NCBI RefSeq assembly: GCF_029697505.1
Contig: NZ_JARJEF010000008.1
Coordinates: 1-64,000 of the forward strand
Direction: 5' to 3'
Length of the DNA stretch: 64,000 nt
DNA from: Pseudophaeobacter profundi
GTDB lineage: Bacteria > Pseudomonadota > Alphaproteobacteria > Rhodobacterales > Rhodobacteraceae
Part shown: in pieces, positions 35,194 to 44,804 of the stretch
How positions within the stretch are numbered: position 1 is the stretch's first letter
Layout of the letters: each line of letters begins with the position of its first letter
Program-made: the position numbers and the translations under genes
The notes under the pieces: generated by a model
Seen by the model: the letters and a program-made list of their open reading frames with translations, nothing else
Database searches by the model: none
What the model was told of the DNA's origin: nothing

Positions 35194-35354
35194 GCAAGGC
35201 CTGCCCGCCCTGCCGCCTTTGGCAACCGCCTAAAGCGTGATCTCGGCAATTGACCTGGCGGCGGGTTTGCCGCTATCCACCACTGTCGCCAGCTGCCCGG
35301 TCCTCCCTCGACCGTTCAACGCCAGCCTTTCCCCCATATACTAGGAGACCGGCC

Positions 35355-35675
35355 ATGAGCTTTATCGCTATGAATCGTTTTAAAATTCGCCTCGGGCGCG
35401 AAGAAGATTTTGAACAAATCTGGAAATCGCGCGAATCCCACCTCAAGGAGCTTTCGGGATTTCGCGAGTTTCGCCTTCTGAAAGGACCCGAAAACGAGGA
35501 TCACCGCCTGTATTCCAGCCATGTGATCTGGGACAGCCGCGATGATTTTGAGGCCTGGACGAAATCGGAACAATTCCGCGCCTCGCATCGCAACGCCGGC
35601 AAACGCAAAGGCGAAAGCCCAATCCTGGGCCACCCGCAGTTTGAAGGCTTCGAAACCGTCCTGCACGAGGCCTGA
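35355..35675 (+). CDS. IsdG-like antibiotic biosynthesis monooxygenase (possible heme-degrading)
   Basis: A 106-residue ferredoxin-like ABM-domain protein. N7 (MSFIAMN), W68 (FEAWTK) and H78 (FRASH) coincide in spacing with the catalytic N7, W67 and H77 of the IsdG heme monooxygenases. A heme-cleaving role releasing iron is therefore plausible. I choose MSFIA (35355) because TAGGAGA precedes it and the longer frame adds a non-homologous extension. It is single, convergent with trpB. No heme uptake gene adjoins it, so quinol-type monooxygenase activity remains possible. Confidence 0.8.
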   Translation: MSFIAMNRFKIRLGREEDFEQIWKSRESHLKELSGFREFRLLKGPENEDHRLYSSHVIWDSRDDFEAWTKSEQFRASHRNAGKRKGESPILGHPQFEGFETVLHEA

Positions 35676-35685
35676 CCACGATAAA

Positions 35686-35711
35686 GGCCGACCCGGTATT
35701 CCGGATCGGCC
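35686..35711. terminator. terminator between IsdG-like and trpB genes
   Basis: The stem GGCCGACCCGG / CCGGATCGGCC (one mismatch, TATT loop) lies between two convergent stop codons, with TTTAT following on the minus strand, so it ends the trpF-trpB transcript and probably also the facing gene. Confidence 0.75.
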
Positions 35712-35741
35712 TGCCACTTTATCCTGATTTGACTGACGCCA

Positions 35742-37001
35742 TTAGTCCTCGAAGGTGCGGCCTTCTTCGGTATCAGACATGTCAAAGCCCAGGTGTTTGG
35801 CCACGGTAAAGACATCCTTGTCACCACGGCCACACATATTCATCACGATGATATGGTCCGCAGGCAGATCCGGCGCGATCTTCATCACATGGGCCAGCGC
35901 ATGGCTGGGCTCCAGTGCCGGAATGATACCTTCCATCGCACAGGACAGCTGGAATGCCTCCAGCGCTTCCTTGTCGGTAATCGAGACATATTTCGCCCGC
36001 CCCGTATCATGCAGCCAGGAATGTTCGGGGCCGATACCGGGGTAGTCCAGCCCAGCCGAGATTGAGAACCCTTCCTGAATTTGGCCGTCGTCATCCTGCA
36101 GCAGATAGGTGCGGTTGCCGTGCAGCACACCGGGGCGACCCCCGGTAAGAGAAGCACAATGCTGCATGCGGTCATCAACGCCTTTGCCGCCAGCTTCGAC
36201 CCCGATGATATTGACGGATTTGTCATCCAGGAAAGGATGGAACAGGCCAATTGCGTTCGAACCGCCACCAATTGCAGCAATCAGCGTATCTGGCAGACGG
36301 CCTTCGCCCTCTTGCTCCGCCAGCTGCCAGCGCACTTCCTTGCCGATGATCGACTGGAAATCACGCACCAGGGCCGGATAGGGATGCGGGCCTGCGGCGG
36401 TGCCGATGCAATAGAAGGTATCGTTGACGTTGGTCACCCAGTCGCGCAATGCGTCATTCATGGCATCCTTCAGGGTGCCACGGCCCGATGTCACCGGGAT
36501 CACCTCGGCGCCCAGCAGGCGCATGCGGAACACATTGGGAGCCTGACGCTTCACATCATGCGCGCCCATGTAAACTACACATTTCAAGCCAAACTTGGCA
36601 CAGACAGTGGCGGTGGCCACCCCGTGCTGCCCGGCACCGGTTTCGGCAATGATGCGGGTTTTGCCCATGCGCCGCGCCAGCAGAATCTGGCCCAGCACAT
36701 TGTTGATCTTATGCGCGCCTGTATGGTTCAGCTCATCGCGCTTCATGTAGATCTTGGCACCGCCCAGATGGGCGCTCAGCCGTTCGGCATGATACAGCGG
36801 GCTGGGACGGCCGACATAGTGCTGCCACAGATCGTCCATCTCGGCCCAGAAGCCTGGGTCATCCTTGGCACGGTTGTATTCTTCTTCCAGGCTCAGAATA
36901 AGCGGCATCAAGGTTTCCGAGACAAACCGCCCCCCAAAGATGCCAAAGCGACCCTTTTCGTCGGGGCCATTCATAAAGCTGTTGAACAGATCGTTTGCCA
37001 T
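35742..37001 (-). CDS. trpB: tryptophan synthase beta subunit
   Basis: A 419-residue PLP enzyme that joins indole and serine to make tryptophan. K98 in [12 protein letters not shown] binds PLP, and GGGSNAIG holds its phosphate. I chose MANDL (37001); the upstream 38 codons overlap nothing useful and look like leader sequence. It follows trpF by 136 bp on the minus strand and ends in a terminator shared with the convergent IsdG-like gene. Its partner gene trpA is about 7 kb away on the other strand. Confidence 0.96.
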   Translation of the reverse strand: MANDLFNSFMNGPDEKGRFGIFGGRFVSETLMPLILSLEEEYNRAKDDPGFWAEMDDLWQHYVGRPSPLYHAERLSAHLGGAKIYMKRDELNHTGAHKINNVLGQILLARRMGKTRIIAETGAGQHGVATATVCAKFGLKCVVYMGAHDVKRQAPNVFRMRLLGAEVIPVTSGRGTLKDAMNDALRDWVTNVNDTFYCIGTAAGPHPYPALVRDFQSIIGKEVRWQLAEQEGEGRLPDTLIAAIGGGSNAIGLFHPFLDDKSVNIIGVEAGGKGVDDRMQHCASLTGGRPGVLHGNRTYLLQDDDGQIQEGFSISAGLDYPGIGPEHSWLHDTGRAKYVSITDKEALEAFQLSCAMEGIIPALEPSHALAHVMKIAPDLPADHIIVMNMCGRGDKDVFTVAKHLGFDMSDTEEGRTFED

Positions 37002-37137
37002 GGGTTTTCCCTTTGTCGCAGCGCTCAATATGACTATCGCGCAGGCGGCGGCGGGTAAAGAGAGAGGCTGCAGGATTCTGCACGGGCCCGACATTTCCCC
37101 ACCAAGACTCCACAAGGGCCCGGTTGGTGGCGTGTTG

Positions 37138-37803
37138 TCAGCGGGTCACAACGGGAGGGGCCGACAGGGCGGCAGTTGTAAATCTGGCGATCAATTCAGC
37201 GTCTTTTTGCCCCGGCGCTGCCTCTACCCCGGAAGAGACATCCACCTGACGCGCCCCGGTCATGCGGATAGCCTCGGCCACATTGTGGGGCGTCAGACCG
37301 CCAGCCAGCATCCAGGGGCGCTGCCAGTATTTGCGCCCGGCCAGCAAGCGCCAGTCAAAGGCCAGCCCATTGCCGCCCGGTAAATCGGCGTCTTTTGGTG
37401 GCTTTGCATCTATCAAGAGCTGATCCGCAACCTGTGAATACAGGTCGATCTGCGGCAGATCGTCGGCATCGGCGACGCCAATGGCTTTCATCACCGGCAG
37501 CCCATAGCGCGCCTTGACCTCGGCCACCCGCTGCGGGCTCTCACGGCCGTGCAGCTGCAACATATCAAGCGCAACCGTCTCGGTCAGCGCATCCAGCGCG
37601 GCATCATCGGCATTGACCGTCAGCGCCACCTTGCACAGGCCAGCGGGCACCTCCAGCGCCAAAGCGGCGGCCTGCGGCATGGGTATATTGCGCGGGGATT
37701 TTGGGAAAAACACAAAACCCACATAGGCGGCACCCGCATCGGCAGCTGCCACCACATCCTGCGGGCTGCGCAGCCCACAGATCTTTACCCCAATTGCACT
37801 CAT
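37138..37803 (-). CDS. trpF: phosphoribosylanthranilate isomerase
   Basis: A 221-residue TIM barrel that isomerises phosphoribosylanthranilate to CdRP, the third step of tryptophan synthesis from chorismate. [12 protein letters not shown] supplies the N-terminal catalytic Cys, [15 protein letters not shown] the C-terminal phosphate-binding loop, and [13 protein letters not shown] the other. It starts 9 bp after the lapA stop codon, continuing the aroA-to-trpB run of aromatic amino acid and housekeeping genes. Confidence 0.95.
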   Translation of the reverse strand: MSAIGVKICGLRSPQDVVAAADAGAAYVGFVFFPKSPRNIPMPQAAALALEVPAGLCKVALTVNADDAALDALTETVALDMLQLHGRESPQRVAEVKARYGLPVMKAIGVADADDLPQIDLYSQVADQLLIDAKPPKDADLPGGNGLAFDWRLLAGRKYWQRPWMLAGGLTPHNVAEAIRMTGARQVDVSSGVEAAPGQKDAELIARFTTAALSAPPVVTR

Positions 37804-37812
37804 TCGCTTGGC

Positions 37813-38163
37813 TCAGCTGGTCTCATCCAGAAGGGCCAGAACGTCGTCTTTGCCCTCATGTTTCTGTTGTTTCAGCTTTTTGACTTCGCGTGACAGTTTT
37901 TTCACTTCGCGATTCTGGGTGCTGACGGCCCGGCGGTGCTTATGCTCGCGAAGCCATTCCCAGATAAAGCCAATCGCCAGCCCCGCGCCCAAGCCCCCCA
38001 GCACCACCACAAACAGCGGCAAAGCAATAGAAGGATTGATGCCAAAAAGCTCGGCCACGGCGGACGGCAGCAGCTTCAGGTCGACAATCGTACGGTTTGC
38101 GATGCAAACCGACACCAGCAGGATCCCCAGGGATCCCAGAATAGCATAGCGAATATAGCGCAT
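37813..38163 (-). CDS. LapA-domain membrane protein
   Basis: A 116-residue protein of the LapA/DUF1049 family. Two transmembrane segments (YAILGSLGILLVSVCIA and ALPLFVVVLGGLGAGLAIGFIW) flank the typical NRTIVDLKLLP strand, followed by a basic coiled coil (REVKKLSREVKKLKQQ). Relatives act in LPS export or inner-membrane organisation. It starts immediately after ihfB (stop 38164, start 38163), so translational coupling is likely. Confidence 0.85.
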   Translation of the reverse strand: MRYIRYAILGSLGILLVSVCIANRTIVDLKLLPSAVAELFGINPSIALPLFVVVLGGLGAGLAIGFIWEWLREHKHRRAVSTQNREVKKLSREVKKLKQQKHEGKDDVLALLDETS

Positions 38164-38448
38164 TTAGGCCTTTCCGTTCAGGCGGTCCCTCAAGAGCTTA
38201 CCGGTCTTGAAGAACGGAACATGTTTTTCTTCCACTTGGACAGTTTCACCAGTGCGTGGGTTGCGGCCCACCCGCGAGTCTCGCTGTTTCACCGAGAACG
38301 CGCCAAAACCGCGCAATTCGACCCGGTCGCCCCGGGACATCGCGTCGGTCACTTCCTCGAATACCGTATTCACGATCCTTTCGACATCCCGCTGATACAG
38401 GTGCGGGTTTTCGTCTGCAATCTTCTGAATCAATTCAGAACGGATCAT
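38164..38448 (-). CDS. ihfB: integration host factor beta subunit
   Basis: A 94-residue HU/IHF-family DNA-bending protein. [17 protein letters not shown] starts the helical part, and [22 protein letters not shown] is the DNA-clamping beta arm with the Pro that intercalates in DNA. The frame has 16 extra codons upstream, but MIRSELI matches the family start. Its normal place is downstream of rpsA, as here. It acts with IhfA, which is not in this window. Confidence 0.95.
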   Translation of the reverse strand: MIRSELIQKIADENPHLYQRDVERIVNTVFEEVTDAMSRGDRVELRGFGAFSVKQRDSRVGRNPRTGETVQVEEKHVPFFKTGKLLRDRLNGKA

Positions 38449-38871
38449 ACTTCCTGCCCTCCCAAAACTACGCAAGCCTTTGTTGGCTAACGACAACTAT
38501 AGGTACAAATCAGCGTTCAAGGAACCAAAACAGACAAGGGGCGGCCAAATTTTAGCGCCCATAGCCCCCCAAGAGGCGGGATTTTCTCTTTGTTTACGCA
38601 GCTTGAGCGCAAAAACAGGCCCCAGACAGGCTTTCAGCCAACAAAAGGAGCGCTGCGAAAGTGATTGATTCGCAGAGTGTTACGCTGCAACTGTGGCGCG
38701 CAGTCCGCCGCGCCGGGCCCCGGCGGACCAGCCCCCCGCCGCAAGGCCCACAACACAGGATTGAATGCGCTGCCAGGCTGCATTCCCTGGTGGAAATCCG
38801 CTCAAACAGAAACGGCCCCGCCATAAGGCGGGGCCGTTCTGCTCAACCTGCGCCAAAGCGCCAGTCGAAAT
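38449..38871. other. ihfB leader and rpsA-ihfB intergenic region
   Basis: The 423 bases between rpsA and ihfB contain the rpsA terminator at 38811-38838 and presumably an ihfB promoter. No coding region is supported; frames here show no family motif. Confidence 0.6.
38811..38838 (-). terminator. rpsA terminator
   Basis: A perfect 12-bp stem, AACGGCCCCGCC / GGCGGGGCCGTT, with a 4-base loop, followed on the minus strand by TTTCTGTTTG. It lies 33 bp after the rpsA stop. Confidence 0.88.
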
Positions 38872-40548
38872 TTAGTCGTTGTTCAGAGCTGCGCCCAGGA
38901 TATCACCCAAGCTTGCGCCGGAATCCGAGGAACCATACTGCTCAACAGCTTCTTTTTCTTCTGCGATCTCGCGGGCTTTGATCGACAGACCCAGACGACG
39001 GGTCTTGCTGTCGACATTGGTGACGCGCACGTCGACCTTGTCGCCAACATTGAAGCGCTCGGGGCGCTGCTCTGCGCGATCACGCGACAGGTCGGAACGA
39101 CGGATGAAGCTCTTCATGCCTTCGTATTCGACCTCGATGCCGCCTTCTTCGATGGCAGTAACGTTCACGGTGACAATCGAGCCACGCTTCACGCCGCCAA
39201 CGGCTTCAGCGAACTTGTCGCCGCCCAGGGCTTTGATCGACAGAGAGATACGCTCTTTTTCAACGTCCACTTCGGAGACAACGGCCGAAACCATGTCGCC
39301 TTTGCGGTAGTTCTGGATCGCATCTTCGCCGCGCTCGTCCCAGGACAGGTCGGACAGGTGAACCATGCCGTCGATGTCGCCGTCGAGGCCGATGAACAGA
39401 CCGAATTCGGTGATGTTCTTGACTTCGCCTTCGACTTCGGTGCCCTCGGGGTTGGATTCCGAGAAGACTTCCCATGGGTTGCGCTGTGTCTGCTTGAGAC
39501 CCAGGGAAACGCGGCGCTTGGAGCCGTCGATTTCCAGAACCATGACGTCAACTTCCTGCGAAGTGGAGACGATCTTGCCGGGGTGCACGTTCTTCTTGGT
39601 CCAGGACATTTCGGAAACGTGGACCAGACCTTCGACACCGGGCTCCAGCTCAACAAATGCACCGTAATCGGTGATGTTGGTAACACGGCCTTTGTGGACC
39701 GAGGAGAGCGGATATTTGGCGCCAACCAGATCCCATGGATCTTCCTGCAGCTGCTTCATGCCGAGGGAGATACGGTGGGTCTCTTTGTTGATCTTGATGA
39801 CCTGAACCTTGACGGTTTCGCCGATCGCCAGGATCTCGGAGGGGTGGTTCACCCGACGCCATGCCATGTCGGTGACGTGCAGCAGGCCGTCTACGCCGCC
39901 CAGGTCAACAAATGCACCGTATTCGGTGATGTTCTTGACCACGCCGTCAACCGAATCACCTTCGGAGAGCTTGCCGATAACTTCGGCGCGCTGCTCGGCA
40001 CGGGATTCTTCGAGAATCGCACGACGCGATACAACGATATTGCCACGACGACGGTCCATTTTCAGGATCTGGAAGGGCTGTTTCAGACCCATCAGAGGGC
40101 CAGCGTCGCGCACGGGGCGCACGTCAACTTGCGAACCTGGCAGGAAGGCAACTGCGCCACCCAGATCGACGGTAAAGCCACCTTTGACACGACCAAAGAT
40201 CGCGCCTTCGACGCGCTCGTCGTCGGCGTAGGCTTTTTCCAGACGGTCCCAGGCTTCTTCGCGGCGCGCCATCTCGCGAGAGATAACAGCTTCGCCACGG
40301 GCGTTTTCTGCGGAACGCAGGAAGACTTCTACCTCGTCACCAACAGCAATTTCAGGAGCTTCGCCAGGGTTTGCGAATTCTTTCAGGTCAACGCGGCCTT
40401 CCATCTTGTAGCCTACGTCGATCAGGGCCTGGCCCGCTTCGATCGCGATAACCTTGCCTTTAACAACGGACCCCTCGTTTGGGGTGTCCATTTCGAAGCT
40501 TTCGTTAAGAAGGGCTTCGAAGTCCTCCATAGATACGTTTTGAGCCAT
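38872..40548 (-). CDS. rpsA: 30S ribosomal protein S1
   Basis: A 558-residue S1 that binds mRNA at the ribosome platform during initiation. Six S1 (OB-fold) repeats can be followed; clear ones are GAFVDLGGVDGLLHVTDMAW, GAFVELEPGVEGLVHVSEMSW and GLFIGLDGDIDGMVHLSDLSW. The start, MAQNVSMEDFEALL, is typical for alphaproteobacteria. It follows a nitroreductase rather than cmk directly. Codon use is strongly biased (nearly every position C or G), in line with high expression, and creates long antisense frames on the other strand. Confidence 0.98.
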   Translation of the reverse strand: MAQNVSMEDFEALLNESFEMDTPNEGSVVKGKVIAIEAGQALIDVGYKMEGRVDLKEFANPGEAPEIAVGDEVEVFLRSAENARGEAVISREMARREEAWDRLEKAYADDERVEGAIFGRVKGGFTVDLGGAVAFLPGSQVDVRPVRDAGPLMGLKQPFQILKMDRRRGNIVVSRRAILEESRAEQRAEVIGKLSEGDSVDGVVKNITEYGAFVDLGGVDGLLHVTDMAWRRVNHPSEILAIGETVKVQVIKINKETHRISLGMKQLQEDPWDLVGAKYPLSSVHKGRVTNITDYGAFVELEPGVEGLVHVSEMSWTKKNVHPGKIVSTSQEVDVMVLEIDGSKRRVSLGLKQTQRNPWEVFSESNPEGTEVEGEVKNITEFGLFIGLDGDIDGMVHLSDLSWDERGEDAIQNYRKGDMVSAVVSEVDVEKERISLSIKALGGDKFAEAVGGVKRGSIVTVNVTAIEEGGIEVEYEGMKSFIRRSDLSRDRAEQRPERFNVGDKVDVRVTNVDSKTRRLGLSIKAREIAEEKEAVEQYGSSDSGASLGDILGAALNND

Positions 40549-40891
40549 GAGGTCTCAGGTTTCCTTTACAAAGTTTTCTGGCCGTGCGGTTGTCTCCGCC
40601 GGTCTTGGGGTTTGGTCGCATGGGACGTGGCACAAAGGCATCTGGAGCAAACAAACACAAAGGGCCGGAACTTGCCCCGACCCTGCTCAGATTGCCATTC
40701 GAGCGTTGGCCGCCCCTATACTGACAGCGCGGCTTATACGTCCAATATCCGCTACAATCAAGCCTAAAGCCCCTGCGCACTGATGCGCGGCCCTTGAAAC
40801 AGGACCAGTTTGATCCAGCCCGACAGCCCGGCCCCCAATGCGGGGCAAAGGCCGCCGGGTACAGCAGCCTTTGCCATGATCTGAAATGCGA
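40549..40891. other. rpsA upstream region with hairpin
   Basis: This 343-base region lies between the nitroreductase gene and rpsA, both minus strand. It contains a perfect 9-bp inverted repeat (GGCAAAGGC 40844-40852, GCCTTTGCC 40867-40875) just after the nitroreductase stop, probably its 3' end, and must contain the rpsA promoter and leader. I see no gene. Confidence 0.55.
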
Positions 40892-41524
40892 TCAGTCGAT
40901 ATTGGTCACGAATGTGTTCAGCGGTTTGCGCACCTTCTTCAAATCCACCAACCAATCACCGCTTGCATCACGGGTGCCCAGCGGCAAGAGCAGGACCGAG
41001 CGCAGGCCTTTCTCTTTCAACCCAAGGATTTCGTCGACCTGGGCCGGATCGAAGCCTTCCATCGGAGTGCTGTCAACGCCCAGTTCAGCCGCCGCAGCCA
41101 GCGCAAATCCAAGGCCGATATAGGCCTGCCGCGCCGCGTGGGCGTAGTTTTCTTCTTCGGTTCTGGGCAGATACATCGCCTTGAGGCGGTCATAGTAGCC
41201 CTGCAGCAGATCGGTCATGCCGCCCCGCTCTGCCGCCATCTGATCGACCACGGCGTCAATGCGCGCTTCGCTGTAGTTATCCCAGGCGGCAAAGACCAGC
41301 AGGTGTGAACCATCGGTGATCTGGGCTTGATCCCACGCCACAGGGCGAATGGCGGCGCGAATGTCCTTATTGCGCACCACCAGCAATTCATAGGGCTGCA
41401 ACCCGCTGGAGGTCGGCGCCATCTGAACCGCCTCGACGATCTTGGCCACGGCCGCCTCTGAAACTGGCTTGGAGGGATCCATCTTCTTGGTGGCGTAGCG
41501 CCAGTTCAGCTTTTCTAGAAACAT
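40892..41524 (-). CDS. NAD(P)H-dependent nitroreductase
   Basis: A 210-residue FMN-dependent nitroreductase of the NfsB/oxygen-insensitive type. RYATKKMDPSKPV, APTSSGLQPYELLVV (FMN-contacting Ser/Gln) and AYIGLGFALAAAAELGVDSTPMEGFDP are the standard blocks. It reduces nitroaromatics, quinones or flavins. I start at MFLEKL (41524), with GGGAAAG close upstream, five codons inside the longer frame. It sits between cmk and rpsA, which are neighbours in most relatives, so it may be a lineage-specific insertion. Confidence 0.9.
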   Translation of the reverse strand: MFLEKLNWRYATKKMDPSKPVSEAAVAKIVEAVQMAPTSSGLQPYELLVVRNKDIRAAIRPVAWDQAQITDGSHLLVFAAWDNYSEARIDAVVDQMAAERGGMTDLLQGYYDRLKAMYLPRTEEENYAHAARQAYIGLGFALAAAAELGVDSTPMEGFDPAQVDEILGLKEKGLRSVLLLPLGTRDASGDWLVDLKKVRKPLNTFVTNID

Positions 41525-41665
41525 ATTCTTTCCCGTCATTGGAAGGTTTTACTCCCCCGACATAGAACTGAACTGTTCAGTTTAAAAGGGGCGCGCAGAA
41601 AAATTCCATGATACATCACCGGAAACCGGTACAGGACCGGTGGTGCCGGGGCCGCAATCCGTGTG

Positions 41666-42286
41666 TTACGGCTGTTGCTGGCGTGTCTCGATCAGGGCAA
41701 TGGCCTGCGCCACCGCCTGTTCAATAGAAAGGTCGCTGGTATCAATCACCACCGCATCCGGCGCCGGTTTCAGGGGCGCTTCGGCCCGGTTCATATCACG
41801 GTCGTCGCGCGCCTTCACGTCAGCCAGCACCTCTTCCAGCGTGTCTGCCTGTCCGGTGGCCGACAGTTCCAGAAAGCGGCGCTTGGCGCGCACTTCGGCG
41901 CTGGCTGTCACAAATAGCTTTACCTCGGCCTGTGGGCAGATCACGGTGCCAATGTCGCGCCCATCCAGCACTGCGCCGCCTGCCCGCCGGGCAAAGGCAC
42001 GCTGGAAATCCACCAGCGCTGCGCGCACCTCCGAGATCACCGCCACCTTCGATGCGGCCTGCGCCGCCTCTGGGCCACGCAGATCATCGCGCTGCAGATC
42101 CTCCGATGTCAGCGCCTGCGCCGCATCCACCGGGGCAAGGCCGTCCAGTGTCTTGACGCCAACCGCACGATACAACAGCCCGGTATCCAGATGGCCCAGC
42201 CCCAGCGCTGCCGCAACGGCCTTGGAGATTGTGCCCTTGCCTGCGGCTGCAGGCCCGTCGATGGCAATGGTAAAAGGCCCGGTCAT
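41666..42286 (-). CDS. cmk: cytidylate kinase
   Basis: A 206-residue (d)CMP kinase. The P-loop is [17 protein letters not shown], the CMP-binding part includes [11 protein letters not shown], and [11 protein letters not shown] and RDDRDMNR are typical. A TTG at 42352 would allow an overlapping longer form, but ATG 42286 has GAGGAG upstream, and starts [11 protein letters not shown], as relatives do. It lies after aroA, separated by a small hairpin, in the classical aroA-cmk-rpsA order. Confidence 0.93.
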   Translation of the reverse strand: MTGPFTIAIDGPAAAGKGTISKAVAAALGLGHLDTGLLYRAVGVKTLDGLAPVDAAQALTSEDLQRDDLRGPEAAQAASKVAVISEVRAALVDFQRAFARRAGGAVLDGRDIGTVICPQAEVKLFVTASAEVRAKRRFLELSATGQADTLEEVLADVKARDDRDMNRAEAPLKPAPDAVVIDTSDLSIEQAVAQAIALIETRQQQP

Positions 42287-42320
42287 CTGCGCTGTGCTCC
42301 TCTCTGGCATGGCTGGGTCT

Positions 42321-42343
42321 GGCTTGAAATCTGGTTTCAAGCC
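42321..42343 (-). promoter_or_regulatory. hairpin in the aroA-cmk junction
   Basis: A perfect 9-bp inverted repeat, GGCTTGAAA-TCTGG-TTTCAAGCC, lies immediately after the aroA stop and about 35 bp before the cmk start. There is no T-run, so it may act in mRNA processing or stability rather than termination. Confidence 0.5.
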
Positions 42344-42348
42344 AGCTC

Positions 42349-43695
42349 TCAAGCCTGGCTGAACTTCGCGCCCAGTCCTGTCATCAGGGGTTCGAAAATC
42401 GGAAAAGACGTGGTGATCGGCGAGCCATCATCCACCGTCACCGGTTTTTGCGCCCCCATACCCATCACCATGAAGGACATGGCAATACGGTGATCAAGAA
42501 AACTCTCGCAGGTGCCCCCGCCTGGCACGCCATCGGGGCCAAGGCCTTCGACCGACCACCAGTCTTCGCCGTCTTCGACAGTAACCCCATTGGCCCGCAG
42601 CCCGCGCGCCATGGCGTCGATGCGATCACTTTCCTTAACGCGCAGCTCTTTCACACCGGCCATCATGGTCTTGCCAGTTGCAAAAGAGGCCACAACCGAT
42701 AGCACCGGATATTCATCAATCATCGAGGCCGCCCGTTCCGGTGGCACCGCGATCCCCTGCATATCGGGGGAATATTTGGCCCGCAGATCTGCCACAGGTT
42801 CGCCCCCCTCTTCGCGCGGGTTTTCAAAGGTCAGGTCAGCGCCCATATCCTGCAGCGTGTAAAACAGGCCTGCGCGAGTCGGGTTCAGGCCAATGCCCGG
42901 CACCAAGACATCCGACCCCGGTGTGATCAGCGCAGCACAGACCGGAAAGGCCGCACTGGAAGGATCACGCGGCACCGCGATCACCTGTGGCTTCAGCTCA
43001 GGCTGCCCCGTGAGGGTGATCACCCGGCCCTCGTCGCTGTCCTCGACGGTGATTTCGGCGCCAAAGCCTGCCAACATGCGTTCAGAATGGTCGCGCGTGG
43101 CTTCCTTTTCGATCACAACGGTTTGACCCGGCGCATTCAGCCCCGCCAGCAGCACCGCGGACTTCACCTGCGCCGAGGGCACAGGCACCACATAGCGCAC
43201 CGGTGTCGGCTGCGCCGCGCCGACGATCGTCATCGGCAAACGCCCGCCGCTGCGGCCAACCGTTTTGGCACCAAACAGCGCCAGAGGATCCGTCACCCGG
43301 GCCATTGGACGCCCGTTCAGACTGGCGTCGCCGGTAAAGGTCACCGCAATTGGCGAGGTCGCCATACAGCCCATGATCAGCCGCACCCCGGTCCCGGAGT
43401 TGCCGCAGTCGATCACCTGATCCGGCTCGGCAAACCCACCGACGCCTACACCAAAAACCGACCAATTGCCGCTGCCGTGGTTCACCACTTCCGCACCAAA
43501 AGCCTGCATTGCCTTGGCGGTATCCAACACATCGTCGCCTTCCAGCAGACCTGAAATCTTGGTTTCCCCGACAGCCATGGCCCCCAGGATCAGGGAGCGA
43601 TGTGAAATCGACTTATCCCCCGGCACCTCGGCCACACCGGTCAGCGGCGCGGCGCGGTGAGAGGTCATCGGGATCGGGGTACCGTGTCCGGACAT
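42349..43695 (-). CDS. aroA: 3-phosphoshikimate 1-carboxyvinyltransferase (EPSP synthase)
   Basis: A 448-residue EPSP synthase, the sixth shikimate-pathway step and the glyphosate target. [18 protein letters not shown] (K and R bind shikimate-3-phosphate), [12 protein letters not shown] and [12 protein letters not shown] are conserved, as is DHRIAMSF. The NSGTG loop with Ala-rich surroundings (GNSGTGVR instead of GNAGTAMR) fits the class II type of Agrobacterium CP4. It heads the aroA-cmk pair. Confidence 0.96.
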   Translation of the reverse strand: MSGHGTPIPMTSHRAAPLTGVAEVPGDKSISHRSLILGAMAVGETKISGLLEGDDVLDTAKAMQAFGAEVVNHGSGNWSVFGVGVGGFAEPDQVIDCGNSGTGVRLIMGCMATSPIAVTFTGDASLNGRPMARVTDPLALFGAKTVGRSGGRLPMTIVGAAQPTPVRYVVPVPSAQVKSAVLLAGLNAPGQTVVIEKEATRDHSERMLAGFGAEITVEDSDEGRVITLTGQPELKPQVIAVPRDPSSAAFPVCAALITPGSDVLVPGIGLNPTRAGLFYTLQDMGADLTFENPREEGGEPVADLRAKYSPDMQGIAVPPERAASMIDEYPVLSVVASFATGKTMMAGVKELRVKESDRIDAMARGLRANGVTVEDGEDWWSVEGLGPDGVPGGGTCESFLDHRIAMSFMVMGMGAQKPVTVDDGSPITTSFPIFEPLMTGLGAKFSQA

Positions 43696-43809
43696 GGCGC
43701 TTCCTTTGTATCATCGTTCGGTCTGTTCTGTTGCCGCTATCGGTAACGAATTGCAGCCAGCGGGTCCAGCGCGGATCACAGGCGACAGGCCAGGCACGGG
43801 ACCAAGCGG

Positions 43810-44574
43810 CTAACCAAGTCGGCGAAAGGTCAGATAGGTTGGTGTTCTCCCCTCGCGCAGCGCCTTTTGTTCATAGCGGGTAGAAATCCAGTCGCCCCAG
43901 GGTTCGCGCCAATCCGCCGCCTCGCTGGCCAGCCATTCAAAACCCGCCTTCGGGACCTCTTCCAGGGTCTGGCGCACATAGTCGGGAATATCTGTGGCGA
44001 CGCGGAAAATGCCCCCCGGCTTCAGGCAGCGTGCCAGCGGCTCCAGGTGTTCCTGGGTGACAAAACGGCGGCGGTGGTGGCGGGTCTTGGGCCAGGGATC
44101 CGGGTAGAGCAGAAAGGCCTTGGCAATCGACTGCGGCGGAATCACATCCATCAGATCACGCGCGTCCCCCGGATGCACCGCGATATTATCACAGCCCGCC
44201 TTGCGGATTTTTCCCAAGAGCATGGCAACCCCGTTGATAAAGGGCTCGGCACCGATAATGCCCACATCCGGATTGTTGCTGGCCTGATGCACCAGATGCT
44301 CTCCGCCGCCAAAGCCGACCTCCAGCCAGGTGTCGCGACCGCCAAACAGCGCCTGCAGGTCCAGCGGCACACGATCCGGGTTTTCATCCCAACCAACCGC
44401 ACCGGGGCTCAGCGCCTCCAGATCCTCAGCCAGATAGCGGCGCTGGCTGTCCTTCAGGGTCTTGCCACTGAAACGACCATAGAAGTTGCGCCAGGGCGCG
44501 CCGCTGACATGGGCACCGTTATCCGAGGCGTCCAGAGCAGAGCCAGTTTCACGGGGTGTTTTCTTGTCAACCAT
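43810..44574 (-). CDS. trmB: tRNA (guanine-N7)-methyltransferase
   Basis: A 254-residue SAM methyltransferase that makes m7G46 in tRNA variable loops. The SAM site is WLEVGFGGGEHLVHQA, and FLLYPDPWPKTRHHRRR is the family's catalytic signature; RTPTYLTFRR ends the protein. ATG 44586 is possible, but it directly abuts the AAAGG, so I choose ATG 44574 with low certainty. It lies between metK and aroA on the minus strand, as in many alphaproteobacteria. Confidence 0.93.
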   Translation of the reverse strand: MVDKKTPRETGSALDASDNGAHVSGAPWRNFYGRFSGKTLKDSQRRYLAEDLEALSPGAVGWDENPDRVPLDLQALFGGRDTWLEVGFGGGEHLVHQASNNPDVGIIGAEPFINGVAMLLGKIRKAGCDNIAVHPGDARDLMDVIPPQSIAKAFLLYPDPWPKTRHHRRRFVTQEHLEPLARCLKPGGIFRVATDIPDYVRQTLEEVPKAGFEWLASEAADWREPWGDWISTRYEQKALREGRTPTYLTFRRLG

Positions 44575-44744
44575 GGGCAGGGTCATCCTTTATGCGGGGC
44601 GCGGTGGCACCAGATGTCCGGCATACCAAGGCCAGCACTGGCCCGAACCACGCAATTGGCCGCTCATCTGCCGCAACCACAGGCACAGGTCAAGAGAGCC
44701 CGGCCCCATCCCTCCGCGCGTTTACCCCTGGACAGATACAAAAA

Positions 44745-44780
44745 GGGGCAAAGCGGGCCAATCACAGACCGCTTTGCCCC
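44745..44780 (-). terminator. metK terminator
   Basis: A perfect 12-bp stem GGGGCAAAGCGG / CCGCTTTGCCCC with a 12-base loop, followed on the minus strand by TTTTTGT, 24 bp after the metK stop codon. Confidence 0.9.
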
Positions 44781-44804
44781 AGAGGGCCAGCGCCAAGGCG
44801 TGAC

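Noticed and set aside
39358-40767. 469-codon plus-strand open frame antisense to rpsA
   Set aside because: It mirrors the strongly biased codons of S1 and has no recognisable motif; the S1 repeats on the minus strand are unmistakable.
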